A model generated the notes under the pieces. The model did no database searches. It was not told the origin of the DNA and worked only from the letters and a program-made list of their open reading frames with translations. The position numbers and the translations under genes were made by a program. A DNA stretch of 62,496 nt, from the NCBI GenBank assembly GCA_947462765.1, contig CANHQK010000010.1, positions 1-62,496 on the forward strand, written 5' to 3'. Shown here piece by piece: positions 17,873-25,882 of the stretch. Every line of letters begins with the position of its first letter. Within the stretch, counting starts at the first letter, position 1. The stretch comes from Bdellovibrionales bacterium. GTDB lineage: Bacteria > Bdellovibrionota > UBA1018 > CAIMNF01.

Positions 17873-20800
17873 ATGACGAATCCTCAATCTCCAGCGGGTC
17901 ACCCTCGTCGCAACCGACATCGTCGCGGCAGAAGAGGGGGTCCGAAGCAACCTCGAGGCCCGATCCCAGGGCAGGATGCACCAGAGGACCAAGCGATTCT
18001 TGAAGGCGCTCCGGTCGAAGGTGAATTGGCATCCGAGCAGATCTCCGAAGCAGACGGAGAGACTGCCCCGGAGTCTTTGACGGGCAATGAAGTTCGCGAC
18101 CCTGCACAGGTTCAAAATCAAATTCAATCCCCCCAGGGAAATGGCAGGCAGCATTCCCGGCCGTCACACAACAAATCCGGCCTCGAGCAACGCTGTATCC
18201 GGAACTTCCCACGAGGCGTTCTGATTCGAGGGCGTGATTATTTCCGCTCGGGCTACGTTTCGGACGTGAGCCAGATGGGCAACGCGTTCTCGCTCACGGT
18301 TCAAGGTAAGGGCGAGAAATATCATGTTTGGGTGGACTTCACCCAGGCCACCGCTTCGGGTTCGATGGAAGCCCGTTGCACCTGTCCCTTTTATGCCGGT
18401 GGAGCTTTGTGCAAGCACCTGTGGGCCGCGGTGATCCAACTTGAGCGTTCGGGATTATCCGAAAAAGTGGGCGGATCGGGCCCCCTAAAAATTCTACTCG
18501 AGGGGGGCAAGGCCCCTCTGCGATCCAAGCCTCAAGAAGGGCAGGCCGGGGGAGGGGTGATCCAACCTCGTGCCGTGGTTCCGACCGAAAAATGGATGGA
18601 ACGCCTCGATTTGATGCAAGGGAAGTTTGTCCAGGCATCGCGCCGTCTTGGTGGTAATTTTTTCGCAGCGTTCGTGATCCATGCGGCGGAGACCAATGCC
18701 TCTGGAAAGCTCGTACTCGATTTTTGGAACCGTCGGAAAGGCATGCACGGAGAAGCAGGGCCGCTCCGGCCTGCACGTGCTCCAGAACGGGATTTTCAAC
18801 ATTTTTTTGCGGATTCGTCCGATCAGGAACTGGTCGCTCTTTTGGCCAGGACCGGGAATCCGAAGACGGTCAACTCATTTGGCAGTCCTTGCACCCGTTT
18901 CACTCTGGATCTCATTCTCGAGAACCAGGTGCTCAGTACATTGACCTCGGTCGGAAAGCTTTTCATCTCCAGATCTCCGAATGGTTCTCCGGACAATGCC
19001 GAGCGCCCACTCCGGATGGATCGCGGAAAAGCATGGGATCTCGAGCTCAGGATCGACGCTCTCGGTTCCGCTTACCGGCTCGAGGGGGTTCTCCGTCGGG
19101 ATGATGAAGTTAAGACCATCAACGAACCGGTATCGGTCCTGCGTTCCGGTCACCTTTTGTTCGGTGACCGCGTGAGTCGCCTGGCCGAACCGAAGCATGC
19201 CTCTTGGTTGATTCACCTCCGTGGTGGAGACTTCGTGGTCCCCCAGGACCAGGGTGATCTTTTACTCAAGAAAATCCTGACCGATCCGAATGCGCCCAAA
19301 ATCACCTGGCCCGAAGGGATGGGCTGGAAGCGCACGACCATTCAACCGAGACCTAAAGGTGTCTTCCGTCCGCTTGGAAATGATCCTTCCACCGGCCGCA
19401 TGACCCTGACTGTCAGCTTCGATTATGCCGGTCATGAAATCACCCTCGCTGATGAAGTCGACCAGATCCTGGATCTCGAACACTTCCAGGTCTACTCGCG
19501 TGATCGGGAGTTCGAAGAGGCGACCCTCACTCAGGCACTCGAGATCTTGATGGATCCGACCGGGACCATTCCGATGAGCGGGCTTCAGCGTGCCGCCACC
19601 GAGCTCGGAGAAAGCGGTTGGGTGGTTTACATCGAGGGCAAGCGCGTTGTCGTGGCCGATGATTTCGCCATCCAAGTGAGCTCTTCAACCGATTGGTTCC
19701 AGGTCAGTATGGAAGCGACCTTCGGCGGGGACAAGATTCGCCAAGCCGATATCATCGCCGCTCTTGAGGCCAAGAGTTCAGTGGTGAAGCTCAAGGATGG
19801 AAGCGTCGGGATCCTGCCTGAAGAATGGATCAATCGTTTTCAGACCCTTCAGGGCATCGGTAAGAAGTCCGAAGACGGCACCTTGCGTTTCAGTGCATCA
19901 CAAGGTCTTTTGTTGAATGCCGCATTAGGGGATGATGAGGAAGTCCGGGGAGATTCCGGTTTCACCAGCTATCGCGAACGCATTTTGAACTACGACCGGG
20001 TCAAGGCGGCAAAAGCCCCGACCGGTTTCAAAGGGAAACTCCGCTCGTATCAAAAAGACGGGCTCACCTGGCTCCGTTTCCTGCAGGACTTCCGCTCGGG
20101 CGGCATTCTTGCCGATGACATGGGTCTTGGAAAAACCATTCAGGTCCTGGCTTTCTTGCTCTCCCGTAAAAAAGACACCGAGTTACCGAGCCTGGTGGTC
20201 GCTCCAAAAAGTCTGGTGTTCAACTGGATTGATGAGGCCCAGAAGTTCGCGCCGACTCTGAAAGTGGTTCAGTACGCAGGTGGCGCACGCCAAAAGGTGG
20301 AGAAAGAAATCTCCTCTGCCGATCTGGTGGTCACCACCTATGGAACCTTGCGTACGGATATTGAAAAACTCCGTGAGATCCAATTCGATGTGGCGGTGAT
20401 CGATGAGGCTCAGTTCATCAAGAACCCGCGCTCACAGTCGGCTATCGCGTGCAAGCAGCTCAAGGCTTCTTATCGGATTGCCCTGACCGGTACACCCATT
20501 GAGAACTCCATTCGTGATCTGCTTTCCATTCTTGAGTTTTCAAACCCCGATTTGCTCGAGCTTCCGAATCCCGAAGATCTATCCAAGGACCTTCAGGGGA
20601 CTCTGGCGCGTTTGCTGAAGCCATTCATGCTCCGCCGGACCAAGGAGGCTGTACTGACCGAGCTTCCGGAAATGACCGAGCAGGTCCTGTTTTGCGAGCT
20701 GAATCAGGAAGAGGGCGATTACTACGCGGCGGTCCGAGAGCGGTACCGCCAGTCGATCGAGGAGTCGGTCAAGGAGAATGGTCTCGGGAAGTCGAAGATC

Positions 20801-21391
20801 CACGTGCTCGAGGCTCTGCTCAGACTCCGTCAGGCGGCTTGTCATGCGGGACTGATCGATGAGGCCAAGCTGAACGAGCAGAGCTCCAAGCTCGAGCTCC
20901 TTTTGACCCGTTTGAAAGAGCTCATTGCCGAGGGCCACAAGGCGCTCGTTTTCTCGCAGTTCACCAGTTTGCTTTCGATCGTGCGTTCCTCTCTCGAAGC
21001 CGAGGGGATCCATTACGAGTACCTCGACGGACAGACCACTGATCGGAAGACCCCGGTGGAGCGCTTCCAGAATGATCCGTCCAAGTCAGTATTCTTGATC
21101 AGTCTCAAAGCCGGTGGCACCGGTTTGAACCTGACAGCCGCGGATTATGTGTTCATTCTCGATCCTTGGTGGAACCCGGCAGTCGAAGCGCAAGCCATCG
21201 CTCGTGCGCACCGGATGGGGCAAACCAATCGTGTGTTCACTTACCGGATGGTCGCCCGGGGAACGGTCGAAGAGAAGATTCTCGAGCTTCAGCGCAAAAA
21301 GAAGGATCTCGCCGATGCGGTCATCGCCGAGGATACTGACTTCATGAAGAAGCTTTCCAAACAAGATCTCGAGCAGTTGTTCCTCGAGTAG
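17873..21391 (+). CDS. SWIM zinc-finger SNF2-family ATPase/helicase
   Basis: A 1172-aa DNA-dependent ATPase. The N-terminal 100 residues are low complexity and Arg/Gly/Pro rich (PRRNRHRRGRRGG). A SWIM zinc finger (CTCPFYAGGALCKHLWAA) follows at about residues 172-190. The helicase core occupies about 725-1165: Walker A in ADDMGLGKTIQVLAFLL, DEAQ box VIDEAQFIKN, LTGTPIEN, and motifs V-VI in LKAGGTGLNLTAADYVFILD and ARAHRMGQTNR. Related proteins remodel nucleoprotein or move stalled RNA polymerase. ATG 17873 lacks a good ribosome binding site; a TTG at 17861 is in frame, and a short out-of-frame ORF with a better site starts just upstream. Confidence 0.92.
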   Translation: MTNPQSPAGHPRRNRHRRGRRGGPKQPRGPIPGQDAPEDQAILEGAPVEGELASEQISEADGETAPESLTGNEVRDPAQVQNQIQSPQGNGRQHSRPSHNKSGLEQRCIRNFPRGVLIRGRDYFRSGYVSDVSQMGNAFSLTVQGKGEKYHVWVDFTQATASGSMEARCTCPFYAGGALCKHLWAAVIQLERSGLSEKVGGSGPLKILLEGGKAPLRSKPQEGQAGGGVIQPRAVVPTEKWMERLDLMQGKFVQASRRLGGNFFAAFVIHAAETNASGKLVLDFWNRRKGMHGEAGPLRPARAPERDFQHFFADSSDQELVALLARTGNPKTVNSFGSPCTRFTLDLILENQVLSTLTSVGKLFISRSPNGSPDNAERPLRMDRGKAWDLELRIDALGSAYRLEGVLRRDDEVKTINEPVSVLRSGHLLFGDRVSRLAEPKHASWLIHLRGGDFVVPQDQGDLLLKKILTDPNAPKITWPEGMGWKRTTIQPRPKGVFRPLGNDPSTGRMTLTVSFDYAGHEITLADEVDQILDLEHFQVYSRDREFEEATLTQALEILMDPTGTIPMSGLQRAATELGESGWVVYIEGKRVVVADDFAIQVSSSTDWFQVSMEATFGGDKIRQADIIAALEAKSSVVKLKDGSVGILPEEWINRFQTLQGIGKKSEDGTLRFSASQGLLLNAALGDDEEVRGDSGFTSYRERILNYDRVKAAKAPTGFKGKLRSYQKDGLTWLRFLQDFRSGGILADDMGLGKTIQVLAFLLSRKKDTELPSLVVAPKSLVFNWIDEAQKFAPTLKVVQYAGGARQKVEKEISSADLVVTTYGTLRTDIEKLREIQFDVAVIDEAQFIKNPRSQSAIACKQLKASYRIALTGTPIENSIRDLLSILEFSNPDLLELPNPEDLSKDLQGTLARLLKPFMLRRTKEAVLTELPEMTEQVLFCELNQEEGDYYAAVRERYRQSIEESVKENGLGKSKIHVLEALLRLRQAACHAGLIDEAKLNEQSSKLELLLTRLKELIAEGHKALVFSQFTSLLSIVRSSLEAEGIHYEYLDGQTTDRKTPVERFQNDPSKSVFLISLKAGGTGLNLTAADYVFILDPWWNPAVEAQAIARAHRMGQTNRVFTYRMVARGTVEEKILELQRKKKDLADAVIAEDTDFMKKLSKQDLEQLFLE

Positions 21392-21404
21392 GGTTTGCTG
21401 CTTC

Positions 21405-22316
21405 TCAAAAGTGGGTGAGGATGTAGTCCTTCATCTCGGCCGGGGACCAAAGCTTTTTGTCACAGAAGGTCCCATCCTCGAATTTGCGGTGTATTTTCTC
21501 GCCGATATAGAGTTTGTGGCAAATGAGCTCATTTTTTGCTCCGGCACATTCTTTCTGACAGCCCGGATCCTTTTTCGATAGATCCTCGATGGTCCGTCTT
21601 AGCCAGCGATGGTAGTCGGTCTTGCCGGTCCGGAGGTTGTACTCAGTGAAGTCTTTTTCAGCATCCACCAAGGCTTCGATTTTCCCGGCTTTCAATCTTT
21701 TGAAGTCCGCCATCAGCGTATTGAAGAAGGCGTCATTCCCGGGACGGTCGATTTTCATGGCTTTGCCGAGAAGCTCTTTTCTTTTCAGTGAGTGCCTCAT
21801 CTCGCAGGAGTAGACAGCCCGGTCATTGCAGAACATACCGGTGATGGAGCTCACTGAGGTGTTGTTGCCTTTGTTCTTTGAGATGATGGCCTGTCCATTT
21901 CTCGATACCACAGTCCAGCCAAGCTTACGGTTCTCGGAGTAGACCCGATACAGGCTCTTCGCTCGCTTCTTGAAGGTTTTTCTCGAGTACGGTTCCGCCT
22001 GGTGGCAGAAGTCACCGTTTTGGAACTGTTCCTCGAGGTGTTTCAGAACCGTCTCTTTTGTCGCGGTAGGATCCAGGGCCCTCAGCTGAGGGTCTTCGAG
22101 TATTCCTTTAGAAACCTCGTCAAGGAAGGCGGAGTCGAGCTTGAACTTCTCATCTTGCTCGTAAATCTCTTTGCAGGTGAGTTTTTTTTCAACGTTTTCG
22201 CAAAAAGAACCCATGCGGCCGGCTTTTTCGAGGGCCTGCAACGCTTCGCCCTCGGCCAGTGCAGATGACGGAAGGATTGCAGAAAAGAGCAAGATTGGCG
22301 CGAGATAGGATTTCAT
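21405..22316 (-). CDS. Secreted cysteine-containing protein of unknown function
   Basis: A 303-aa protein with a signal peptide (MKSYLAPILLFSAILPSSALA). The mature chain is helical and charged and has paired cysteines (SFCENVEKKLTC, GDFCHQ, MFCNDRAVYSC, DPGCQKECAG, LICHK, GTFCDK), so several disulfides are likely. No known domain recognised. Repeated phrases NGDFCHQAEP and DGTFCDKKLW suggest an internal duplication of a short Cys motif. The end converges with the SNF2 gene (13 bases between stops). Confidence 0.72.
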   Translation of the reverse strand: MKSYLAPILLFSAILPSSALAEGEALQALEKAGRMGSFCENVEKKLTCKEIYEQDEKFKLDSAFLDEVSKGILEDPQLRALDPTATKETVLKHLEEQFQNGDFCHQAEPYSRKTFKKRAKSLYRVYSENRKLGWTVVSRNGQAIISKNKGNNTSVSSITGMFCNDRAVYSCEMRHSLKRKELLGKAMKIDRPGNDAFFNTLMADFKRLKAGKIEALVDAEKDFTEYNLRTGKTDYHRWLRRTIEDLSKKDPGCQKECAGAKNELICHKLYIGEKIHRKFEDGTFCDKKLWSPAEMKDYILTHF

Positions 22317-22362
22317 GAACCCTTTTCGGGAAATCCTCCATTTCCTTTAAAGAACGGACCGT

Positions 22363-22615
22363 TCAAGGGTTTCGCGAGCACACCAGAGTCGCTGCTGTCA
22401 CTTCTGTGACGGCGTTTTCTACGCGATAAGGAAGGGGCGCCTTCAATTTCAAAGTGAAACTGGATCCGGCGATGGTTTCGGTTCCTTTGCGGATCCCTAG
22501 GGCAGAAAGCTGTAGATTCATCCGGTCTCCGGCCGAGCTTGCTAAATCGATGGTAGCCGCCCCTGTCTGGGTGATCGAGACCTGGTAGGTAAATTTAGTA
22601 TCAATTTTGCGATAC
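22363..22615 (-). pseudogene. Remnant of a gene, C-terminal about 83 residues only
   Basis: An open frame on the minus strand runs from just after an in-frame TAA to a TGA at 22363. It reads as a beta-rich protein end (KFTYQVSITQTGAATIDLAS... then AGSSFTLKLKAPLPYRVENA). Only an internal ATG at 22521 is available, which would leave 52 residues and cut the apparent domain. The upstream DUF6671 gene is complete and ends 2 bases away, so the 5' part of this gene seems lost. It could instead be a very small real gene from ATG 22521, which has GGAG 5 bases upstream. Confidence 0.45.
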
Positions 22616-22616
22616 G

Positions 22617-23477
22617 TTAGGGATTACAGTTTTGACAGATCCCCGCGTGGACCTTTCCCGGTGCGAGGGGGTCTGCTCGGTGCTCCTCGTGTCCGCAGTG
22701 TCGGCAGCCCCAGGTATGACCCGCAGGGATCCTGGTCGGGGTTCCGCAGTCCGGGCAGGGGACTCCCGCTCCTGCGCGTTCGGGCCAGAATCCCGGAGTT
22801 TCGCAGATGGTGCAGAGGGAGGAAATCCGTTCGACCAATTTCACTCCCAGTTCGCGAATGACCTCCATCCGGGTGGGATTGAAGTGGGCCCTGAGATCGG
22901 CGCCGATGTACAGTCTCCGAGGCGGACCCGGCAGTTTTGAAATACGCCTCAGAGCCTCCTCCAGGCGGTGCCTGGAGCGGATGACCGTATTGAGAGGGAG
23001 GGCCTCTCCTTCGACTCGGATCGTAAGGGCATGACTTGGAAAGCGGGTCTTCTGGATCTCGGCCAACGCATCTCCCCCGGGTTCCACCACCAGTTCGAAG
23101 TGGTGAACCTGGGTTGATAAATGATCCACAAAGATCTCGCCGGGCTGGTCTCGTTCACTCCACAGCATGGCTTCATGATCTGAAGGAATGCCGACCAGCG
23201 GGTGAGGTCCGAAGCTTCCTTCACTTGCCAGTGCGAAGCGGGCCTGGGGGACTTGTTCGAAAACCTTCTGGACTTTTGCTTGGAGCGTCTCCCGGATCGA
23301 TGCCACTCGGGGCACCGATCCGGAAAAGGTTCCAAATGCGTCGGTATCAATCCGTGCGGTCACACACCGGATGCCAAGTGCCTTCAGGCCACCCTGGACG
23401 GCACGGGCTTTTCCGTGACGGGTGCCGAAATAGACCGTCTGTCCTGCCCAAGGATGGGACTTACTGGCCTTGCCCAA
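22617..23477 (-). CDS. DUF6671-like protein with C-terminal zinc ribbons
   Basis: A protein of about 286 aa. The N-terminal part (GQTVYFGTRHGKARAVQGGL, about residues 11-30) matches the opening of DUF6671 proteins, which start with a similar 'T.HGKE' segment. The C-terminal 80 residues carry CTICETPGFWP, VPCPDCGTPT, WGCRHCGHEEH and GICQNCNP: four CxxC pairs, enough for two zinc ribbons. No in-frame ATG exists near the start; TTG 23477 with AAGGGA 7 bases upstream fits. The gene overlaps the end of icd by 17 bases and is probably translated in the same message. Confidence 0.72.
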   Translation of the reverse strand: MGKASKSHPWAGQTVYFGTRHGKARAVQGGLKALGIRCVTARIDTDAFGTFSGSVPRVASIRETLQAKVQKVFEQVPQARFALASEGSFGPHPLVGIPSDHEAMLWSERDQPGEIFVDHLSTQVHHFELVVEPGGDALAEIQKTRFPSHALTIRVEGEALPLNTVIRSRHRLEEALRRISKLPGPPRRLYIGADLRAHFNPTRMEVIRELGVKLVERISSLCTICETPGFWPERAGAGVPCPDCGTPTRIPAGHTWGCRHCGHEEHRADPLAPGKVHAGICQNCNP

Positions 23478-24906
23478 GCGAGAATCCCTTTTCGCCGTTG
23501 AACAGGTACAGATTCTCGGTCTTGATGACATCGACATTCGCTTGCGACAACTCGCGGAGCAACATCCAGATCACTCCCGGATTGGTAGTGCCACCCTCTT
23601 TTGCCACCATTCGGCAACGCCAATGGTCGGTGCAGAAGGTCTCCTTCAGTCCTTGAGGCCACACTTTGACCCCTCGATTGGAGATCATTTGAAGTTCGAC
23701 CGGAAGATCTTTGGCCGCTTGTTTCACCCGCTTTGCGATCTCCTCCGGGTCCCGCAGACGTTCATGCACGAAGACATCCACGCCGATCAGTTCTTTTTTC
23801 GCGGCAGGGGCCGGTTTCGGTGTCGGGAGAACCAAAGGTTCTGCGGCAGCATAGCTCGCTTTGGCGAGTTTTAGGGGCTCCTCACCCATGCGTTGGCAAA
23901 CAGCTTTTGCGAACTCTTTGGTGCCGACTTTCTTCTTACTGATGCCTTCCTGGTAGATGTCGTAGGTGTGCACGCCGTCTTCGATGGTCTTGAGCCAGGC
24001 GTTGTGAACTTTCTCGGCAGCCTTCCCTTGACCCATGTGCACCAGCATTTGAACGGCACCAAGCAGGAGGCCGCTCGGGTTCGCGAGATCTTGGCCAGCG
24101 CGTCTCGGTGCGGAGCCGTGGATCGCTTCAAACATGGCGCAGTGCTCTCCGATGTTGGATGAACCGGCCAACCCTACAGAGCCGGCGATCTGAGCGGCGA
24201 CGTCACTCAAGATGTCTCCGTACAAATTCGGCATCACGATCACATCGAAGACCTCCGGAGTATCGGCGAGCTTGGCAGCGCCGATATCGACGATCCAATG
24301 TTCCTTTTCGAGGCCTGGATATTCCGCCCCGATTTCATCGAAGACTTTGTGGAAGATTCCGTCGGTCATCTTCATGATGTTGTCTTTGGTGAAGCAGGTC
24401 ACTTTTTTGCGGCCTGCACGCTTGGCGAACTCAAAAGCGTAGCGAACGATCTTCTCGCAGCCTGGTTTGGAAATCACTTTCAGGCACTGATACACCTCAT
24501 CGGTTTGACGGTGTTCGATGCCAGCATAGAGGTCTTCTTCATTCTCGCGGATGATCACAAGATCCATACCAGGGTGCTTGGTGCGGATGAAAGGATTATA
24601 AGATCTGCAAGGGCGGACATTCGAGTAGAGCCCAAGGCTCTTCCGAACCGTCACATTCAGGCTCTTAAATCCGCCTCCTTGCGGAGTGGTGATCGGGGCT
24701 TTTAGAAAGATCTTGTTTTGAATGAGCTTTTCCCAGGACGACTCATCGATCCCGGCGGTCTGTCCCCGGAGGTAGACCTTCTCACCAATTTCGATGGTGT
24801 CGTAGGCCAGCTGGGCTCCAGCAGCCTCAAGAATGTTGAGCGTGGCAGCCATGATCTCAGGGCCGATTCCGTCTCCGTGTGCAACAGTGATTCTGGGAAG
24901 GCTCAT
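23461..24906 (-). CDS. icd: NADP-dependent isocitrate dehydrogenase, Thermus/Rickettsia-type
   Basis: Converts isocitrate to 2-oxoglutarate and CO2 in the TCA cycle. The 481-aa protein begins LPRITVAHGDGIGPEIMAAT and shows the substrate-binding FKSLNVTVRKSLGLYSNVRP, the ENEEDLYAGIEHRQT loop and the metal site MPNLYGDILSDVAAQIAGS. After the roughly 335-residue core comes a linker (LPTPKPAPAAKKE) and an extra C-terminal domain of about 110 residues, as in Thermus and Rickettsia IDH rather than the E. coli form. ATG 24906 is chosen because AAGGAGA is upstream. Divergent from a LysR regulator with palindromic boxes between them. Confidence 0.93.
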   Translation of the reverse strand: MSLPRITVAHGDGIGPEIMAATLNILEAAGAQLAYDTIEIGEKVYLRGQTAGIDESSWEKLIQNKIFLKAPITTPQGGGFKSLNVTVRKSLGLYSNVRPCRSYNPFIRTKHPGMDLVIIRENEEDLYAGIEHRQTDEVYQCLKVISKPGCEKIVRYAFEFAKRAGRKKVTCFTKDNIMKMTDGIFHKVFDEIGAEYPGLEKEHWIVDIGAAKLADTPEVFDVIVMPNLYGDILSDVAAQIAGSVGLAGSSNIGEHCAMFEAIHGSAPRRAGQDLANPSGLLLGAVQMLVHMGQGKAAEKVHNAWLKTIEDGVHTYDIYQEGISKKKVGTKEFAKAVCQRMGEEPLKLAKASYAAAEPLVLPTPKPAPAAKKELIGVDVFVHERLRDPEEIAKRVKQAAKDLPVELQMISNRGVKVWPQGLKETFCTDHWRCRMVAKEGGTTNPGVIWMLLRELSQANVDVIKTENLYLFNGEKGFSLGQGQ

Positions 24907-24959
24907 GTGGGGGGTCTCCTTTGCGTGTGAGTATGGAGTAAAATCGCTCTCACTAAAAA

Positions 24960-24995
24960 TAGATAAAATCATTCATTTTAATCTATAAAATAGAT
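24960..24995. promoter_or_regulatory. Predicted LysR binding region: three TAGAT/ATCTA half-sites
   Basis: TAGATAAAA starts at 24960, and ATCTATAAAATAGAT at 24981-24995 is a palindrome with 6-base arms around AAA. The first half-site also pairs with the TTTTAATCTA at 24976-24985 as a wider imperfect palindrome. The boxes end 3 bases before the LysR start and lie 54 bases upstream of icd, the usual layout for a LysR protein controlling itself and a divergent target. Confidence 0.5.
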
Positions 24996-24998
24996 ATC

Positions 24999-25871
24999 AT
25001 GACCGGTATGAGCCGTCTGAATCATCATCACCTCCACTTGTTTTATGTGTTTGGAAAGACAATGAGTTTTACTCGAACTGCGGAGGAATTGCGCGTGGCT
25101 CAATCTGCTGTCACTTCGCAGATCAGGAAGCTCGAGGAGAGTCTAGGGCTGATCCTGATTGATCGACAGAATCCGCGACGTCCGACTTTGACTCCCGAAG
25201 GGAGAAAGGTGCTCGAATACGCCGATGCGATTTTTGAGTCCAGTCGTGAGCTAGAGCAGTGGGCGTCAGGCGGAGGAATGAAACAGAGAGAAATTCGTAT
25301 CGGTGCCATTTCTGGTTTATCCCGGAACTTGCAGTTCGAATTCATGTCTCCCCTTCTCGGAAAGCCGGGTTTCCGCTTTGAGGTGTTCACGGGTGATCAG
25401 CAGCATCTGTTGGGAAGATTGGTCTCACATGAATTGGATGTGGTATTGAGTTCCCGGAGCGGTGGGGTGGAGGGGGCACGTATTCAGGCCCAGGTGTTGA
25501 CCCGTTCACCTGTCTACCTGGTGTCGAATCGCAGGTTTTCTTCCCTTCAGGACTTAGATGTTTTCCTTCCCGGGAGCAGTTTCGAGGCTCATGCTGAACT
25601 CGAGACTCATCTGCAATCCCGCTTTAGCGGGTACCGGGTGGCGGGTCATATCGAAGATATCGCCTTGCTCCGGATCCTCGCGCTCAGATCGGGCGCTGTG
25701 GTGGCGGTGCCAGAGATGGGGGTACGGGCAGAGGTCGAGTCAGGCGAACTGAAGGTCTTCGCCAAGCTTGAGGCGGTCGAGCAGAAGTTTTACGCTCTGC
25801 ACCTTTCCCGTCTCAAGCCTGACCCCGTCATTCATCAATTGATCAGGGGTATGACCCGAAGGCGCTCTTAA
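24999..25871 (+). CDS. LysR-family transcriptional regulator (NhaR-like)
   Basis: A 290-aa regulator. The winged helix starts MSRLNHHHLHLFYVFGKTMS and contains RTAEELRVAQSAVTSQIRKLE (about residues 27-47). The opening 'HHLHLFYVF' and the short effector domain resemble NhaR-type proteins. The effector-binding domain starts about residue 95 (REIRIGAISGLSRNLQFEF). It sits opposite icd, sharing 92 bases with half-sites. Control of icd is therefore the simplest guess; regulation of isocitrate dehydrogenase by a linked LysR protein is uncommon. ATG 25008 is a second possible start; neither has a clear ribosome binding site. Confidence 0.9.
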   Translation: MTGMSRLNHHHLHLFYVFGKTMSFTRTAEELRVAQSAVTSQIRKLEESLGLILIDRQNPRRPTLTPEGRKVLEYADAIFESSRELEQWASGGGMKQREIRIGAISGLSRNLQFEFMSPLLGKPGFRFEVFTGDQQHLLGRLVSHELDVVLSSRSGGVEGARIQAQVLTRSPVYLVSNRRFSSLQDLDVFLPGSSFEAHAELETHLQSRFSGYRVAGHIEDIALLRILALRSGAVVAVPEMGVRAEVESGELKVFAKLEAVEQKFYALHLSRLKPDPVIHQLIRGMTRRRS

Positions 25872-25882
25872 TCGGCGATTTT

